From: Akkermansiaceae bacterium
GTDB taxonomy: Bacteria > Verrucomicrobiota > Verrucomicrobiia > Verrucomicrobiales > Akkermansiaceae
DNA: 64,000 nt
NCBI GenBank assembly: GCA_903919975.1
Contig: CAIXKE010000014.1
Location: 164,217-228,216, forward strand
Direction of reading: 5' to 3'
Shown one piece after another: positions 54,822-63,542 of the stretch (position 1 is the stretch's first letter; every line of letters starts with the position of its first letter). Position numbers and translations under genes: made by a program. The notes under the pieces are model-generated. The model had not been told where the DNA came from. It was given only the letters and a program-made list of their open reading frames with translations, and ran no database searches.

Positions 54822-55748
54822 ATGATTCTATCCGATCAACAACAGCAACTAATCGAAAACCTCATTCCCATCGCTAGAATCGCAACCGATGGAAGCCGTG
54901 TTCCGCTGAAGCAGGTCATATTACCGCGATGTTCCAGCCTCATTGTTGGACCTAGCGGGAGTGGCAAAACCTACCTTGCAAAGCATATCGCTAACATGCT
55001 AGATTTACCATGCTTGCTTATCAATGTTTCGACGTGGGTATTGATGGCATCGAGATCTGAACCCTGGACCTGGACAACCATAGTCGATTGGCTCGCGAGC
55101 CTCAAAGGAGGAGGTATTATTATTCTTGATGAAATTGATAAGCTTGGTGGGGGAAATAACGGTGCAGGTTCGGAGTATAGTTCATTCCTTCGGTTAGAGA
55201 TTTTTTCGCTCATGGATGGCTCCATTCCAACCGGAATCAAAATTCAGGATTTGTCGGGGTGGTCGGCAACTGCTTTCCCTGAGGCATCTCAAGCTGTCCG
55301 CCTCGATCTTGAAAACGTCCTGCAATGTCGCGTCTTCACAATCGGCTGCGGAGCATGGCAACTTGAGTGGCAATCCAACTCAAAAACTCTAGGATTTACC
55401 AACGAGCCTGAGCCCGCGAAAGCGGAACCACCAACAATGGAACAAATCCTCAATTCGATCCAGCCTGAGCTAAGACAACGTTTTAGAAATAAAATTTCGT
55501 TTTTGAATCCCATGACAAAACCTGAATACGAGGCAGTGGCGAAAGCGATTTCTAATCAAATCCCGGCAAGCTACCACCGAGAATGGCAGGCACAGATTGA
55601 CGAAGTAATTCGTGTGGCATGTGAAACCAATTTAGGAATGAGGGCTTTCGAAGAACTCATTCTGAGCGTCATGATCATGTCTGAGACAGAGCATGAGTTG
55701 CCAGCCAGGAAGTCATTGGAAAAAAAGCAAATGTTAGATCTAATCTAG
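54822..55748 (+). CDS. Stand-alone AAA+ ATPase
   Basis: 308 residues from the ATG at 54822. Walker A LIVGPSGSGKTYLAKHIANM (~46-65), Walker B GIIILDEIDKLGGG (~101-114) and an Arg-containing sensor region around 160-190 (RLEIFSLMDGSIPTG). The C-terminal 90 residues are helical (PEYEAVAKAISNQIPASYHR). Resembles ClpX/MoxR-like or DNA-loading ATPases of mobile elements, but lacks specific motifs. The start at 54714 used by a longer frame is not supported because it crosses the leader hairpin. Confidence 0.7.
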   Translation: MILSDQQQQLIENLIPIARIATDGSRVPLKQVILPRCSSLIVGPSGSGKTYLAKHIANMLDLPCLLINVSTWVLMASRSEPWTWTTIVDWLASLKGGGIIILDEIDKLGGGNNGAGSEYSSFLRLEIFSLMDGSIPTGIKIQDLSGWSATAFPEASQAVRLDLENVLQCRVFTIGCGAWQLEWQSNSKTLGFTNEPEPAKAEPPTMEQILNSIQPELRQRFRNKISFLNPMTKPEYEAVAKAISNQIPASYHREWQAQIDEVIRVACETNLGMRAFEELILSVMIMSETEHELPARKSLEKKQMLDLI

Positions 55749-55918
55749 CTTTAAAAATATTTAACCATAGTCCAAAATTAGGACGGTAGTCTTATAAGTT
55801 TTGGAATCCCTGCCGTTCCCCCCACGCACATACTCTGGCCGAACCGGCGACTGCCTCCTCCCCTAAAAGCATGCACCCGATCCTGTAAGCCGTTTACGAT
55901 TGAAATTCCAACTGCCGC

Positions 55919-55938
55919 AAGGGCGGTTGCCCGCCCTT
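55919..55938 (+). promoter_or_regulatory. Short GC hairpin before methyltransferase gene
   Basis: AAGGGCGG/CCGCCCTT with TTGC loop, 27 bp before the ATG at 55965. Its place in the leader suggests an effect on expression of the methyltransferase. Confidence 0.3.
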
Positions 55939-55964
55939 ACGCTCCCCCGGTCGAAGAAGACATC

Positions 55965-57608
55965 ATGAGCGAGTTCCTCTCACAGCTTTCATCCGTCCAA
56001 CAGGCAGAGCAGGATTTTGAATGGTATCCCACCACTTCCGAAATTATCCAGTCCCTGTGCAGTTCCCTATCGTCGCATGCCGATGATCATCGCTACGACC
56101 GACACAGCTCTCGTTGCTTCGGCAACTTCCTCGACGTCGGTGCAGGCAACGGCAAAGTGCTGGACGGTGTCAGAAGCCTTCACTTCATCGAGAAACTCCA
56201 TGCTATCGAGAAAAGCCGGACACTCATCGGCCTCCTACCTGCTGATGTTTTCATCCTTGGAGTGGACTTCTGGAAGACCTCGCTCATCGACAAGCAGATT
56301 GACGTCATTTTTTCCAATCCGCCGTATTCAAAATATGAGGAATGGGCGTTGAAAATTCTCCGGGAGGTGCGACCAGGAGCGCTGGTCTATCTTGTCATTC
56401 CGGAACGGTGGGAGCATGCCCCCGAGATCCTGCGAGGGCTCCGCGAGCGTGAAGCAACGCACTCAATAGTCGGATGCTTTGATTTCGAGAATGCAGAGGA
56501 CCGGAAGGCACGGGCCAAGGTTCATCTCCTGAAAATCGAGATAGGCGAGATCGAACGCCACACCGCCGATCCATTCACCACATTTTTCGATGAGACCTTC
56601 ACCTATCCTAAGTCGGAAAAGAACGAAAAGGCCATGGATGAACAGATCGAGGAAACTAAAATCGTCCATCGTGTGAACCTGATCGAGGCGCTCTGCCTTC
56701 TCCACGACGCCCGCATGCGGGAACTCCAACAAAACTACACTGCCATTTGCAGACTCCCATTTGACATTCTGGCGGAATTCGAAATCAGTAAAAATAGCCT
56801 GCTTGAGTCCCTGCGCATGAAACTAGCGGCGGCCAAAAAGGAGTATTGGCAACGCCTCTTCGATGGCATGAGCGAAATCAACTCCCGCCTCACCCGGTCA
56901 TCCCGTCGTTCAATTCTCAATCTGATGCAGGACCAGACCGGGATCGACTTCAACCGCGACAATGCGTATGCCATTGTTCTTTGGGTGGTCAAAAACGCCA
57001 ACGGCTATTTCGACAGCCAGCTCATCGAGACCTACGAAAAGCTGGTGGAGTTCGCGAACATCGAGAACTACAAATCCAACACGAGGATTTTCCACACCAA
57101 TCGCTTCCGCTACGACTGGTTCCGCGACAAGGAGAACGCCAATTACCGTCTGAAGGTCGGGCATCGTATGGTGCTCAACAACTGTGGAGGACTTGAACGG
57201 TGCAGCTACAACTCAAGCCGTAACGGACTAAATTCAGAAGCTGCGGGATTCCTTGGTGACCTCATGACCGTGGCCGGCAATCTTGGCTTCACCGTCATTG
57301 ATCCCTTACCCCGCGAATTCGAATGGAATGACAGCACCGCTAGGGTCTATCGCTTCCGCGACGAGGGAGGTCATCTGCAATCTCTGTTTCGGGTCCGGAC
57401 TTTCCTGAATCGAAATATGCACATGCAGTTCCATCCGGAATTCATCCACGCGCTCAATGTCCAGCATGGCAAACTCAAGGGCTGGCTTCGTAACGACGCC
57501 CATGCAGCAGAGGAACTCGAAATCCCGGTAGAAACCGCCCGCAAGCATTTCACTGCTAATTTCCGACTGACTGGTGAAACTCTCAAACTCGTTTCTTCCG
57601 CTGCCTAA
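55965..57608 (+). CDS. DUF4942-type N6-adenine DNA methyltransferase
   Basis: 547 residues. The methyltransferase half has LDVGAGNGKVLDGVR (SAM motif I, ~52) and VIFSNPPYSKYEEWALKIL (motif IV, NPPY, ~112-130), so an N6-adenine methylase. The C-terminal half (about 240-545) is the DUF4942 region, with TIDRA-like helices and LRNDAHAAEELEIPVETA near the end. These stand-alone enzymes occur on phages and islands as solitary methylases. No matching restriction enzyme is adjacent. The 3' end (from about 57500) and ~70 bp after the stop are repeated at 63250-63435. Confidence 0.85.
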   Translation: MSEFLSQLSSVQQAEQDFEWYPTTSEIIQSLCSSLSSHADDHRYDRHSSRCFGNFLDVGAGNGKVLDGVRSLHFIEKLHAIEKSRTLIGLLPADVFILGVDFWKTSLIDKQIDVIFSNPPYSKYEEWALKILREVRPGALVYLVIPERWEHAPEILRGLREREATHSIVGCFDFENAEDRKARAKVHLLKIEIGEIERHTADPFTTFFDETFTYPKSEKNEKAMDEQIEETKIVHRVNLIEALCLLHDARMRELQQNYTAICRLPFDILAEFEISKNSLLESLRMKLAAAKKEYWQRLFDGMSEINSRLTRSSRRSILNLMQDQTGIDFNRDNAYAIVLWVVKNANGYFDSQLIETYEKLVEFANIENYKSNTRIFHTNRFRYDWFRDKENANYRLKVGHRMVLNNCGGLERCSYNSSRNGLNSEAAGFLGDLMTVAGNLGFTVIDPLPREFEWNDSTARVYRFRDEGGHLQSLFRVRTFLNRNMHMQFHPEFIHALNVQHGKLKGWLRNDAHAAEELEIPVETARKHFTANFRLTGETLKLVSSAA

Positions 57609-57716
57609 TCAGCACCGCCAGTATCCCCAGTGGAAGCCGTCTTTCCCAATGAGAAGAAACCGCGCCCGATTGTCCGAGAAGGCACCTACGTATGAGCATG
57701 CCCGGCAATCTGCCAA

Positions 57717-57983
57717 TCAGGATGTCGCTTTCTGGCCATCAATAATTGCTTTTTGAACCAACGTGGGAAAATCAAGCTGAAGGGCAATCGCCAGATCCAG
57801 AATTGATGCCATGCCGGGAATCCTCTGTAACCGTTCCGCACGGCTGATGACACCAAGATCAACGCCGGACAATTCCGCCAACCGCTCTTGGCTCACGCCT
57901 GCGGCTAGGCGTGCCTCACTGATCCCGCGGATCAGGGCACTTACAACGGCATTGGCGGTATCGGACGGCAATCTGTAGGCCAT
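57717..57983 (-). CDS. XRE-family HTH protein
   Basis: 88 residues, ATG 57983. HTH helices RGISEARLAAGVSQERLAEL and DLGVISRAERLQRIPGMASI (~18-62) fit the Cro/C1 fold, with SRAER as the recognition helix start. Divergent from the 58071 gene; the perfect 14-bp inverted repeat at 58012-58041 lies between the two starts and is a likely autoregulatory site. Convergent with the methyltransferase gene. Confidence 0.8.
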   Translation of the reverse strand: MAYRLPSDTANAVVSALIRGISEARLAAGVSQERLAELSGVDLGVISRAERLQRIPGMASILDLAIALQLDFPTLVQKAIIDGQKATS

Positions 57984-58011
57984 ACCGCACTGCTTAATTT
58001 AATGCACGAAA

Positions 58012-58041
58012 AACCGTCCTTGTCAGTTGACAAGGACGGTT
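58012..58041 (+). promoter_or_regulatory. Perfect inverted repeat, operator or terminator
   Basis: Arms AACCGTCCTTGTCA and TGACAAGGACGGTT separated by GT, followed by GCGTTTTTT on the plus strand. As DNA it could be the operator of the neighbouring XRE protein. As RNA it is a good plus-strand intrinsic terminator, but no plus-strand gene ends just upstream. Both readings are possible. Confidence 0.5.
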
Positions 58042-58070
58042 GCGTTTTTTACAAAGATTCTTAATAATTC

Positions 58071-58457
58071 ATGTCAGGCAGAGAGTTAATCGCGATGTCG
58101 ATCAACGGCAGTTTACACAGACTCCCGCTCGTCTTTGAAATTCTCGATGAAATCCACGAATCCAGAGGAAAACGACAGATTGGCGACGAGGATCTGGAAT
58201 CTGGTTCCATCCGCGCAGTCCATACCATGATCAAACAGATCAAGAAAATAGAACCGATAACAAACCCGACTCAACCCGGATCAGGTTCTGTTGCCGAGCG
58301 TATCGCAAGTGAGTGGCTACTGGGGGAGTGTCCTCATCTGCTTCCACCGCAGGTCTTCTCGGAACTGGCGTTCCTCATCTCCCATCTGCTTCCCGGATTA
58401 ACCATCGGTTCAATTCGGCAAACTGACCCTTGCATCATGAATTCTGAATCACCCTAA
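58071..58457 (+). CDS. Hypothetical protein
   Basis: 128 residues, ATG 58071. Helical N-terminal region (LHRLPLVFEILDEIHESRGK), then a Ser/Pro linker and hydrophobic helices (LPPQVFSELAFLISHLLPG). No family. It starts next to the inverted repeat, so it may be regulated by the divergent XRE protein; 11 bp after its stop comes the lipoprotein gene, likely co-transcribed. Confidence 0.5.
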   Translation: MSGRELIAMSINGSLHRLPLVFEILDEIHESRGKRQIGDEDLESGSIRAVHTMIKQIKKIEPITNPTQPGSGSVAERIASEWLLGECPHLLPPQVFSELAFLISHLLPGLTIGSIRQTDPCIMNSESP

Positions 58458-58468
58458 CATATTAAACA

Positions 58469-59329
58469 ATGACCACCGAACCAAACAAGCTTATTGCCGT
58501 CGGGATGCTCTTAGCCGTCCTTTCCGCATCGCCATCCTGCAAATCAAAAGCAGAGGCAGAAAAAAAACCCGGCGAGTCCACTACCACCACGGAAAAAAGC
58601 GAGGAGGCCATCCCGAAGCAATTGGATTCAGCGAAAAATTACCTGGATGAACTAATGAAACTGCCAGATGCGAAGAGCAATATAGATAATTTCGTATTTA
58701 GACACATACGTGACTTTCCCGATGAGGCATTCGAGCTAGAGGCTCCGAAAATTACCGTCACGCACCCAAATAATGACTTATACGAAGTCACAGCTGTGTT
58801 CACGGGGACCATCAAAACGAATATCTACATTAATCCGGTACCCGCAGTAGTCTACGATGAAGAAAAGAAGAATAGTTTCGCGCTCATCGTGACCGAACTC
58901 CTAGAGGCCAAGGGAAGTAAGAAAACCTTAATCACGAAAGCACAGGTCCGCTATGGCCCGGTAAAAGGGGGCAGGAATCATGGCAAAGTGATGTGGGACT
59001 GGGTAAACCCGAAAACCACAGGCGACAATATGGAAGTCTACATTGTAGGCGGCCCCCCTAGATGGGCTAGTGCTGAGAGATACAAAATCAACAGCGATGG
59101 CACGGCTTCAGCTGATCCATACATCGTCATCAGGGGAACTCCGGATTACCAAGCCGCGCTCGCCAAATTCCCAAGCCTCGCAAAAGACGAAGCTGCGGCG
59201 GCGGCAAGACGCAAAAGACAAGAAGAGGAAAGGCGCTTCTCTGAAAAAATGAGGAAGGAAGAGGAGGAGGCGAACAAGAAAGAGCAGGAGCGGACAAAGA
59301 AACTCACAGACGAGGCGCTGAAACAATGA
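58469..59329 (+). CDS. Putative lipoprotein with charged C-terminal helix
   Basis: 286 residues. The N-terminus LIAVGMLLAVLSASPSC is a lipoprotein signal with Cys24 as the likely lipidated residue. A central beta-rich domain (YEVTAVFTGTIKTNIYINPV, ~105-125; VRYGPVKGGRNHGKVMWDWV, ~165-185) precedes a Lys/Glu-rich coiled coil (RKRQEEERRFSEKMRKEEEE). No recognised family. Probably outer-membrane or periplasmic. In the same direction and 16 bp before a second small lipoprotein gene. Confidence 0.65.
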   Translation: MTTEPNKLIAVGMLLAVLSASPSCKSKAEAEKKPGESTTTTEKSEEAIPKQLDSAKNYLDELMKLPDAKSNIDNFVFRHIRDFPDEAFELEAPKITVTHPNNDLYEVTAVFTGTIKTNIYINPVPAVVYDEEKKNSFALIVTELLEAKGSKKTLITKAQVRYGPVKGGRNHGKVMWDWVNPKTTGDNMEVYIVGGPPRWASAERYKINSDGTASADPYIVIRGTPDYQAALAKFPSLAKDEAAAAARRKRQEEERRFSEKMRKEEEEANKKEQERTKKLTDEALKQ

Positions 59330-59345
59330 ACCCCCATTCAAAACC

Positions 59346-59693
59346 ATGAAAATCATAATTACCGCCGCGATCGCTCTCCTCTTGATCTCCTGTTCCAAGA
59401 ACCCCTCCAAATTCGTAGGCGTTTGGCAGACCGCTGAGTCCGGATTCTTAACCCAGGTCACATCAGTCGTTGAATTATCCAAAAATGGTACGTGCTCCTT
59501 CAGTCAGAGCGGCAACTGGGGCGGAAATGTTAGCTTCAAAACAAAATGGTCTGTCGATGGAAAGCGGCTCGTTTTCAACATTGATGAGAACCCGAACAAC
59601 TACATGGAGATCCTCAGCCACTCGGACACCGAACTGGTTCTCAAAGAGCCCGAATCCGGAAAAATCATCAATTATCGCAGAATGAACCAATGA
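59346..59693 (+). CDS. Small lipoprotein
   Basis: 115 residues, signal MKIIITAAIALLLISCSK with lipobox LISC, Cys16. Mature part is beta-rich (FVGVWQTAESGF, WSVDGKRLVFNIDENPNNYM), a lipocalin/META-like small barrel pattern, but I cannot assign it to a family. Likely partner of the larger lipoprotein just upstream. Confidence 0.65.
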   Translation: MKIIITAAIALLLISCSKNPSKFVGVWQTAESGFLTQVTSVVELSKNGTCSFSQSGNWGGNVSFKTKWSVDGKRLVFNIDENPNNYMEILSHSDTELVLKEPESGKIINYRRMNQ

Positions 59694-59900
59694 AACGTCT
59701 CCAAGGGCCGGAATTCGTTGCTGTCATTGAAGGAATGACTTGCGCAAAAAATGATTCTAACGAATTAGTCAAACGCTATTCAGCCCCCCCCTTCCACCAT
59801 TCCACCCCCAGGGGTTGAAATTCAGCCAACTAGGACGCCATTGCTCTTGAATGGTCGGAGCCCCGTTAAATCGCGAAGGATCGAAAGTTGGGTAAAATAG

Positions 59901-60389
59901 TCATTCCTTGACGAAACGTTTCCCATCCCAAGTCCATTTCGATAGAACCTTGCCGTTGCGGATGATGACCGTTCGTCCATAGCGAGGAAGTTCGAACCGG
60001 TGATTTGGGGAATCCGCGACTGGAAGAATAGAGCGGTCTGAGGAAATCATCTTTCCTTCTTTCTCTATGAACAATGTGACATGGGTGAAATCCGGTTCCT
60101 CTAAGTCTCCCCAAGCAATAGCCAACAACGGGGACTTGTCATCAAACCGAAACAGCGCAACCTGAAGTGAGACTTGCGCTCCATCGCCAGCGAGTCGCAT
60201 GTAGCCGTTCTTCGAATCCAAAAGAGAACCGCTTTCACCACGTTTGATGATTTTCAGAATTTCAGCAGGGCTTCCCTCTGTGAATACCTGATGGGGAATG
60301 GCAAGGAAGTATTCGTCGATGGTTTTTGGCGCGGCTGAAGCCGTGACGACCAAGGCAGCAAGAGTGAGGAAAATTCTTAGTAAATTCAT
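59901..60389 (-). CDS. Exported hypothetical protein
   Basis: 162 residues from the ATG at 60389; a longer frame from 60461 is not needed, because MNLLRIFLTLAALVVTASAA is a clear signal peptide. The mature part (DEYFLAIPHQVFTEGSPAEI, then LSKWTWDGKRFVKE at the end) is beta-rich with a C-terminal W.WDGKRF motif often seen in small exported proteins of unknown function. Convergent with the 59346 gene. Confidence 0.65.
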   Translation of the reverse strand: MNLLRIFLTLAALVVTASAAPKTIDEYFLAIPHQVFTEGSPAEILKIIKRGESGSLLDSKNGYMRLAGDGAQVSLQVALFRFDDKSPLLAIAWGDLEEPDFTHVTLFIEKEGKMISSDRSILPVADSPNHRFELPRYGRTVIIRNGKVLSKWTWDGKRFVKE

Positions 60390-60517
60390 AAAAAGCGGTA
60401 TTCGATTGGCAGGCTGTTTGAAATGGATGATTTTGAGGGAATCAAGAGCGACGCATTGCACAATAAATTAAGACCTTCCGAAATCAAAGCAGCATTTTTG
60501 GGATTCTGTCACTCACC

Positions 60518-60630
60518 CAGGGCGGTTGTCTGGAATTTTTAATTCATTGATATTCAAGTAGATCGATCTATCAAAAAAGGGTGATAAAAACGCATTTTCA
60601 ATGATTGCCGACTTCCAGACAACCGCCCTG
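60518..60630. mobile_element. 113-bp MITE with 18-bp inverted repeats and 10-bp target duplication
   Basis: Terminal inverted repeats CAGGGCGGTTGTCTGGAA (60518-60535) and TTCCAGACAACCGCCCTG (60613-60630), perfect, flanked by GTCACTCACC at 60508-60517 and 60631-60640. No coding capacity. The 5'-CAGGG ends and 8-10 bp target duplication match what I know of the ISAs1 family, so a partner transposase elsewhere may mobilise it. Confidence 0.85.
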
Positions 60631-60813
60631 GTCACTCACCAGCCAATAAGGCGCGCCATGCACGCCTCGCAGGCGTTTGTTGGTGAAGACATTGATGTCA
60701 CCAAAGAGTAAGCGTGAGCAAATGACGGTTCTAGCTGGATTGCCCCCTAAATGCAGAGAGACGCGAAATTGAAAAATTATCTCTTTTGCAAACTGCAAAT
60801 TCGCCTCGGCCAT
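60598..60813 (-). CDS. Small protein with MITE-altered C-terminus
   Basis: 71 residues, ATG 60813. RVSLHLGGNPARTVICSRLL and FGDINVFTNKRLRGVHGAPY look protein-like; no family. The MITE is inserted after YWLVSD. Removing the MITE and one duplication copy changes the end from QGGCLEVGNH to RIPKMLL plus stop. The insertion therefore swapped the C-terminus. The gene lies 7 bp after the 60821 gene in the same direction. Confidence 0.4.
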   Translation of the reverse strand: MAEANLQFAKEIIFQFRVSLHLGGNPARTVICSRLLFGDINVFTNKRLRGVHGAPYWLVSDQGGCLEVGNH

Positions 60814-60820
60814 GCAGAGG

Positions 60821-61384
60821 TTATGAGGATTTCAGATTCTCTTTATCCAACTCTTTCAATTTCTCCTGTGCTTCTTTCTCAATTTTATCAAACCACTCCT
60901 GATGGGTTTTCATGAGAAAATAAGTCAGATACATCAGCAAGATTAGACACCCAGCCGCCGTCCCGACGCAAATTGAGAAAGCCACTGCGGAGTAATAAAA
61001 ACCTAAAGTCATTTGGAAAAATGACGTAAGTAGGCAAAAAAAGATATTCCACCCAAGGGCCTTACTCAGCCGCTCCAAGCTCGCGTAATATCGCCCCGCT
61101 GATGTCGAGTTAACCTTATCACGGCTCGCTCTATAGATCCTTCGATATTCGGGCGTATCGTATGTCTCTTTCAGCCGGCCAAGAATGTTTGTCTTTAATG
61201 CTAACAGAAAACTTCCCATTGTGAGAAACCCGCTAAAAATCGGGGTCCTTGCATTCTTTTGGTAAAGATCTATCGACTGACCGACAGTGCTACCAAATTC
61301 AGGAGCAACATAGGTGACCCACACCCATGCCACCACGATTGAACCGGCAACCAATAATAAGCAAAATGTCGCAAATCCTTTCAT
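60821..61384 (-). CDS. Four-helix membrane protein of a two-gene module
   Basis: 187 residues. Predicted transmembrane segments: FCLLLVAGSIVVAWVWVTYV (~7-26), IFSGFLTMGSFLLALKTNIL (~49), IFFCLLTSFFQMTLGFYYSA (~114) and ICVGTAAGCLILLMYLTYFL (~138). The C-terminal tail is charged and cytosolic (QEWFDKIEKEAQEKLKELDK). It follows the 61404 gene by 19 bp in one operon. Two-gene sets of a soluble protein and a small membrane protein recall RexAB- or Kiwa-like defence systems, but I found no sequence match. Inference only. Confidence 0.7.
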   Translation of the reverse strand: MKGFATFCLLLVAGSIVVAWVWVTYVAPEFGSTVGQSIDLYQKNARTPIFSGFLTMGSFLLALKTNILGRLKETYDTPEYRRIYRASRDKVNSTSAGRYYASLERLSKALGWNIFFCLLTSFFQMTLGFYYSAVAFSICVGTAAGCLILLMYLTYFLMKTHQEWFDKIEKEAQEKLKELDKENLKSS

Positions 61385-61403
61385 ACCATTGAGCTTCGTT
61401 CAT

Positions 61404-62363
61404 TTATGACAAAAGAATACTCCTGTTTGCAGAGGTTCGACTGATTACTTTCAGCCATTTAATGACCGCAGACTCCATGATTGTAGCATCCCAGTCCCTC
61501 AGTTGGAGGGTGAAATTACCGAGCAACTCATCATACTCTTTTTCATCGAAAATCAACTTATTCTTTAGCATGTCACTGCTGATGCTTTTGCTCGCACCTC
61601 TTTGATTTTTCCCCATTAGAGTGGCCCCTTCCACGTCTGTTTCATCGATGCCATTCAACAGCTCTTCCATAAGTTCATCATCGAAATCAAAATCCGGAGG
61701 AAAATTCAGTTTTTTTGTCTCGGTTACAGCCTTTGCTTTCATTTTTGAGAACAGGCCGGTTTTTGTCTCCACTGTTGACAGACGGAGTTCCAGGGAAGTC
61801 ACCCGCTGTAGTTCACGGAACATATCCTTGAGACTTCCACTCTGGACAAGGTGACTCAGCTTGAGCACCCCTTTATGGCGCTCCAAAATTGCATCTCTTT
61901 GACCCTTGTCAGATCCTGCCTCAGCTAAAGCGGCTTTCAATTGAGAACGACGAGTCCGGCCAAACATGTTTCTCAGAACCTTTTCAAGCGTAGAGACCCC
62001 GGGACCGCCATAGTAGCATGCAATCAATCCATTTCCGGTCTCAGGATGAGCTAGGAAATAGCAGAGTTCGGCTATTTTGTTGCCGCCCTCCAACTGCTTT
62101 GCTGTTAAAACAAGGTTTCCATTCTCTTCGATCAATTGATTAAACGACTTCGCGTCCCGCGCCCGACAAATCAGCCCTCCATACCAATTCTCTTCCTGAC
62201 CATCATACAAAATAGGGATATTGGTGACACCGGCATGAATGAGATGCTTTTTCCCCAAAGGCTGCCCAGCGTTTTCAATCATCGCCTCAAAGGGAGCAGA
62301 AGGCTTGATTGCGTCAGGAAGTTCTCTCCTTACCATTCCAAAACCGTAAATTCGTATTTGCAT
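61404..62363 (-). CDS. Soluble partner of the membrane protein, unknown family
   Basis: 319 residues, ATG 62363. The N-terminal half is mixed alpha/beta (MQIRIYGFGMVRRELPDAIK; AELCYFLAHPETGNGLIACY; GGPGVSTLEKVLRNMF). The second part is helical and basic (FGRTRRSQLKAALAEAG), then acidic (FPPDFDFDDELMEELLNGID). Its layout, sensor-like first half followed by the membrane-protein gene, is similar in kind to RexA with RexB. No direct homology established. AT-rich relative to neighbours, typical of an imported module. Confidence 0.65.
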   Translation of the reverse strand: MQIRIYGFGMVRRELPDAIKPSAPFEAMIENAGQPLGKKHLIHAGVTNIPILYDGQEENWYGGLICRARDAKSFNQLIEENGNLVLTAKQLEGGNKIAELCYFLAHPETGNGLIACYYGGPGVSTLEKVLRNMFGRTRRSQLKAALAEAGSDKGQRDAILERHKGVLKLSHLVQSGSLKDMFRELQRVTSLELRLSTVETKTGLFSKMKAKAVTETKKLNFPPDFDFDDELMEELLNGIDETDVEGATLMGKNQRGASKSISSDMLKNKLIFDEKEYDELLGNFTLQLRDWDATIMESAVIKWLKVISRTSANRSILLS

Positions 62364-62474
62364 GATGGTCTGGCTTTATTTCATCGACTGAGATTTTCAT
62401 AGCAAGAATATTCGACCCGACAGACGTCTCTGAGAAACTTGGCGTGTTCAAAAAATCAATTGCCCTATTTATCC

Positions 62475-62850
62475 TTTGGCTTTGGCGTGTGCCAGCAACT
62501 CGGAAACTTGTCTGTCGGTTTCTTGCTTGGCAGTGGAGACGCTAACGAGAATGGCAACGGGGGTTTTCGCGCTGACGTGATCGAAATTTGCCGAGAGCAG
62601 ATTTCAGGGATGGCGGACGAATCCGACCGTCCCGGCCTGCAACGGGCGGAGGAACTGGCACGGGCGGGCACGGTGCGGAAAATCCTCGTCCATGAAGTTT
62701 CCCGCTTGGCCCGCCGCAACAGTGTTGCGCATGGCTTTGTCGAGATGCTGGAAGATTTGGGTGTTTCCCTGTATTGCCACACGCAAGGAATCGAAACCTG
62801 CCTTCCCAACGGTAAGCGCAATGCCACTAGCCAAATAGTTGTCCCCCCGA
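62475..62850 (+). pseudogene. Relic of a serine recombinase (resolvase family)
   Basis: An open frame reads GLQRAEELARAGTVRKILVH, EVSRLARRNSVAHGFVEMLE and DLGVSLYCHTQGIETCLPNG. This is the resolvase/invertase catalytic-domain middle (the E.SRL.R and LG.SLY..Q.IET segments). The N-terminal part with the catalytic Ser and the C-terminal part are missing. It is a decayed copy of a mobile-element recombinase. Confidence 0.7.
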
Positions 62851-63235
62851 AGCCCGAACTTCCGTTGCGTAATTCCAGCGCCTGCATATACGGGTCAAGT
62901 TGACCGGTGACCGAAAATATCTTGTAGCTCTTGTCCAACAGTCTTACCGCCCATGCGGGTGCGAACCCGTCAATCGCTCCGGTGTCCCTTTCTGCACATT
63001 CCGGCCAGTCGTTCCGTATGACTTCGATTCTCGTGATCAGCCAACACTCCAGCAAATGCAGCACAACGTTTAGAGCAACAGGAGGCAGTATGCCGTCAGG
63101 GAACGCGCCGCAACACTCGAATTCAGCTCCGTGGTTGTCGTAGACAACGATCTGGGAATCTCCGGTGTCGGCAGGGGACTCAACGAATGGCAGTAGGCGC
63201 GCTTCGGGAACAGAGGGGGGACCATGCAGAAGGTG
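62851..63235 (-). pseudogene. Minus-strand gene relic of unknown function
   Basis: An uninterrupted minus-strand frame with good protein character (SPADTGDSQIVVYDNHGAEF; CCGAFPDGILPPVALNVVLH; LLECWLITRIEVIRNDWPEC; DKSYKIFSVTGQLDPYMQAL) but no clear start codon, closed upstream by a stop near 63240 and running into the recombinase relic. No family recognised. Probably the C-terminal part of a gene cut by the mobile element. Confidence 0.45.
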
Positions 63236-63249
63236 TTTAGTTCACGCTC

Positions 63250-63435
63250 GCGGATGGGATGCACCCTCAGAGAAATTCGAAATCACGGTGGAAACCGCCT
63301 TCAAGCATTTCAAAGCTAATTTTCAACTGACTGGTGAAGCTCTCCAACTCGTTTCTTGCCCTGCTTGACCGACACCGCCAGTATCCCCAGTGGAAACCAT
63401 CTTTCCTAATGAAAAGAACCGCGCTCGAGTGGCTG
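63250..63435 (+). repeat. Copy of the 3' end of the DUF4942 methyltransferase gene
   Basis: Matches 57500-57680: the coded end ITVETAFKHFKANFQLTGEA versus IPVETARKHFTANFRLTGET, and the downstream CACCGCCAGTATCCCCAGTG in both. The stop is at 63368. It is a direct repeat bracketing 57.7-63.2 kb. Confidence 0.75.
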
Positions 63436-63542
63436 TAACCCGAAGTAAAATCCCCTGTTTGAAATTTAGCCGGTTTTCGTTTCGCCGAAAAACCCTTCAA
63501 AAACGTGGTTTTTTGGCTGTTTTGCGAAATAGTGAAAATACA

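Noticed and set aside
59690..59820. 43-codon frame starting in the stop of the 59346 lipoprotein
   Set aside because: Contains a C8 run and a Pro/His end, with no second example; too weak to call a gene.
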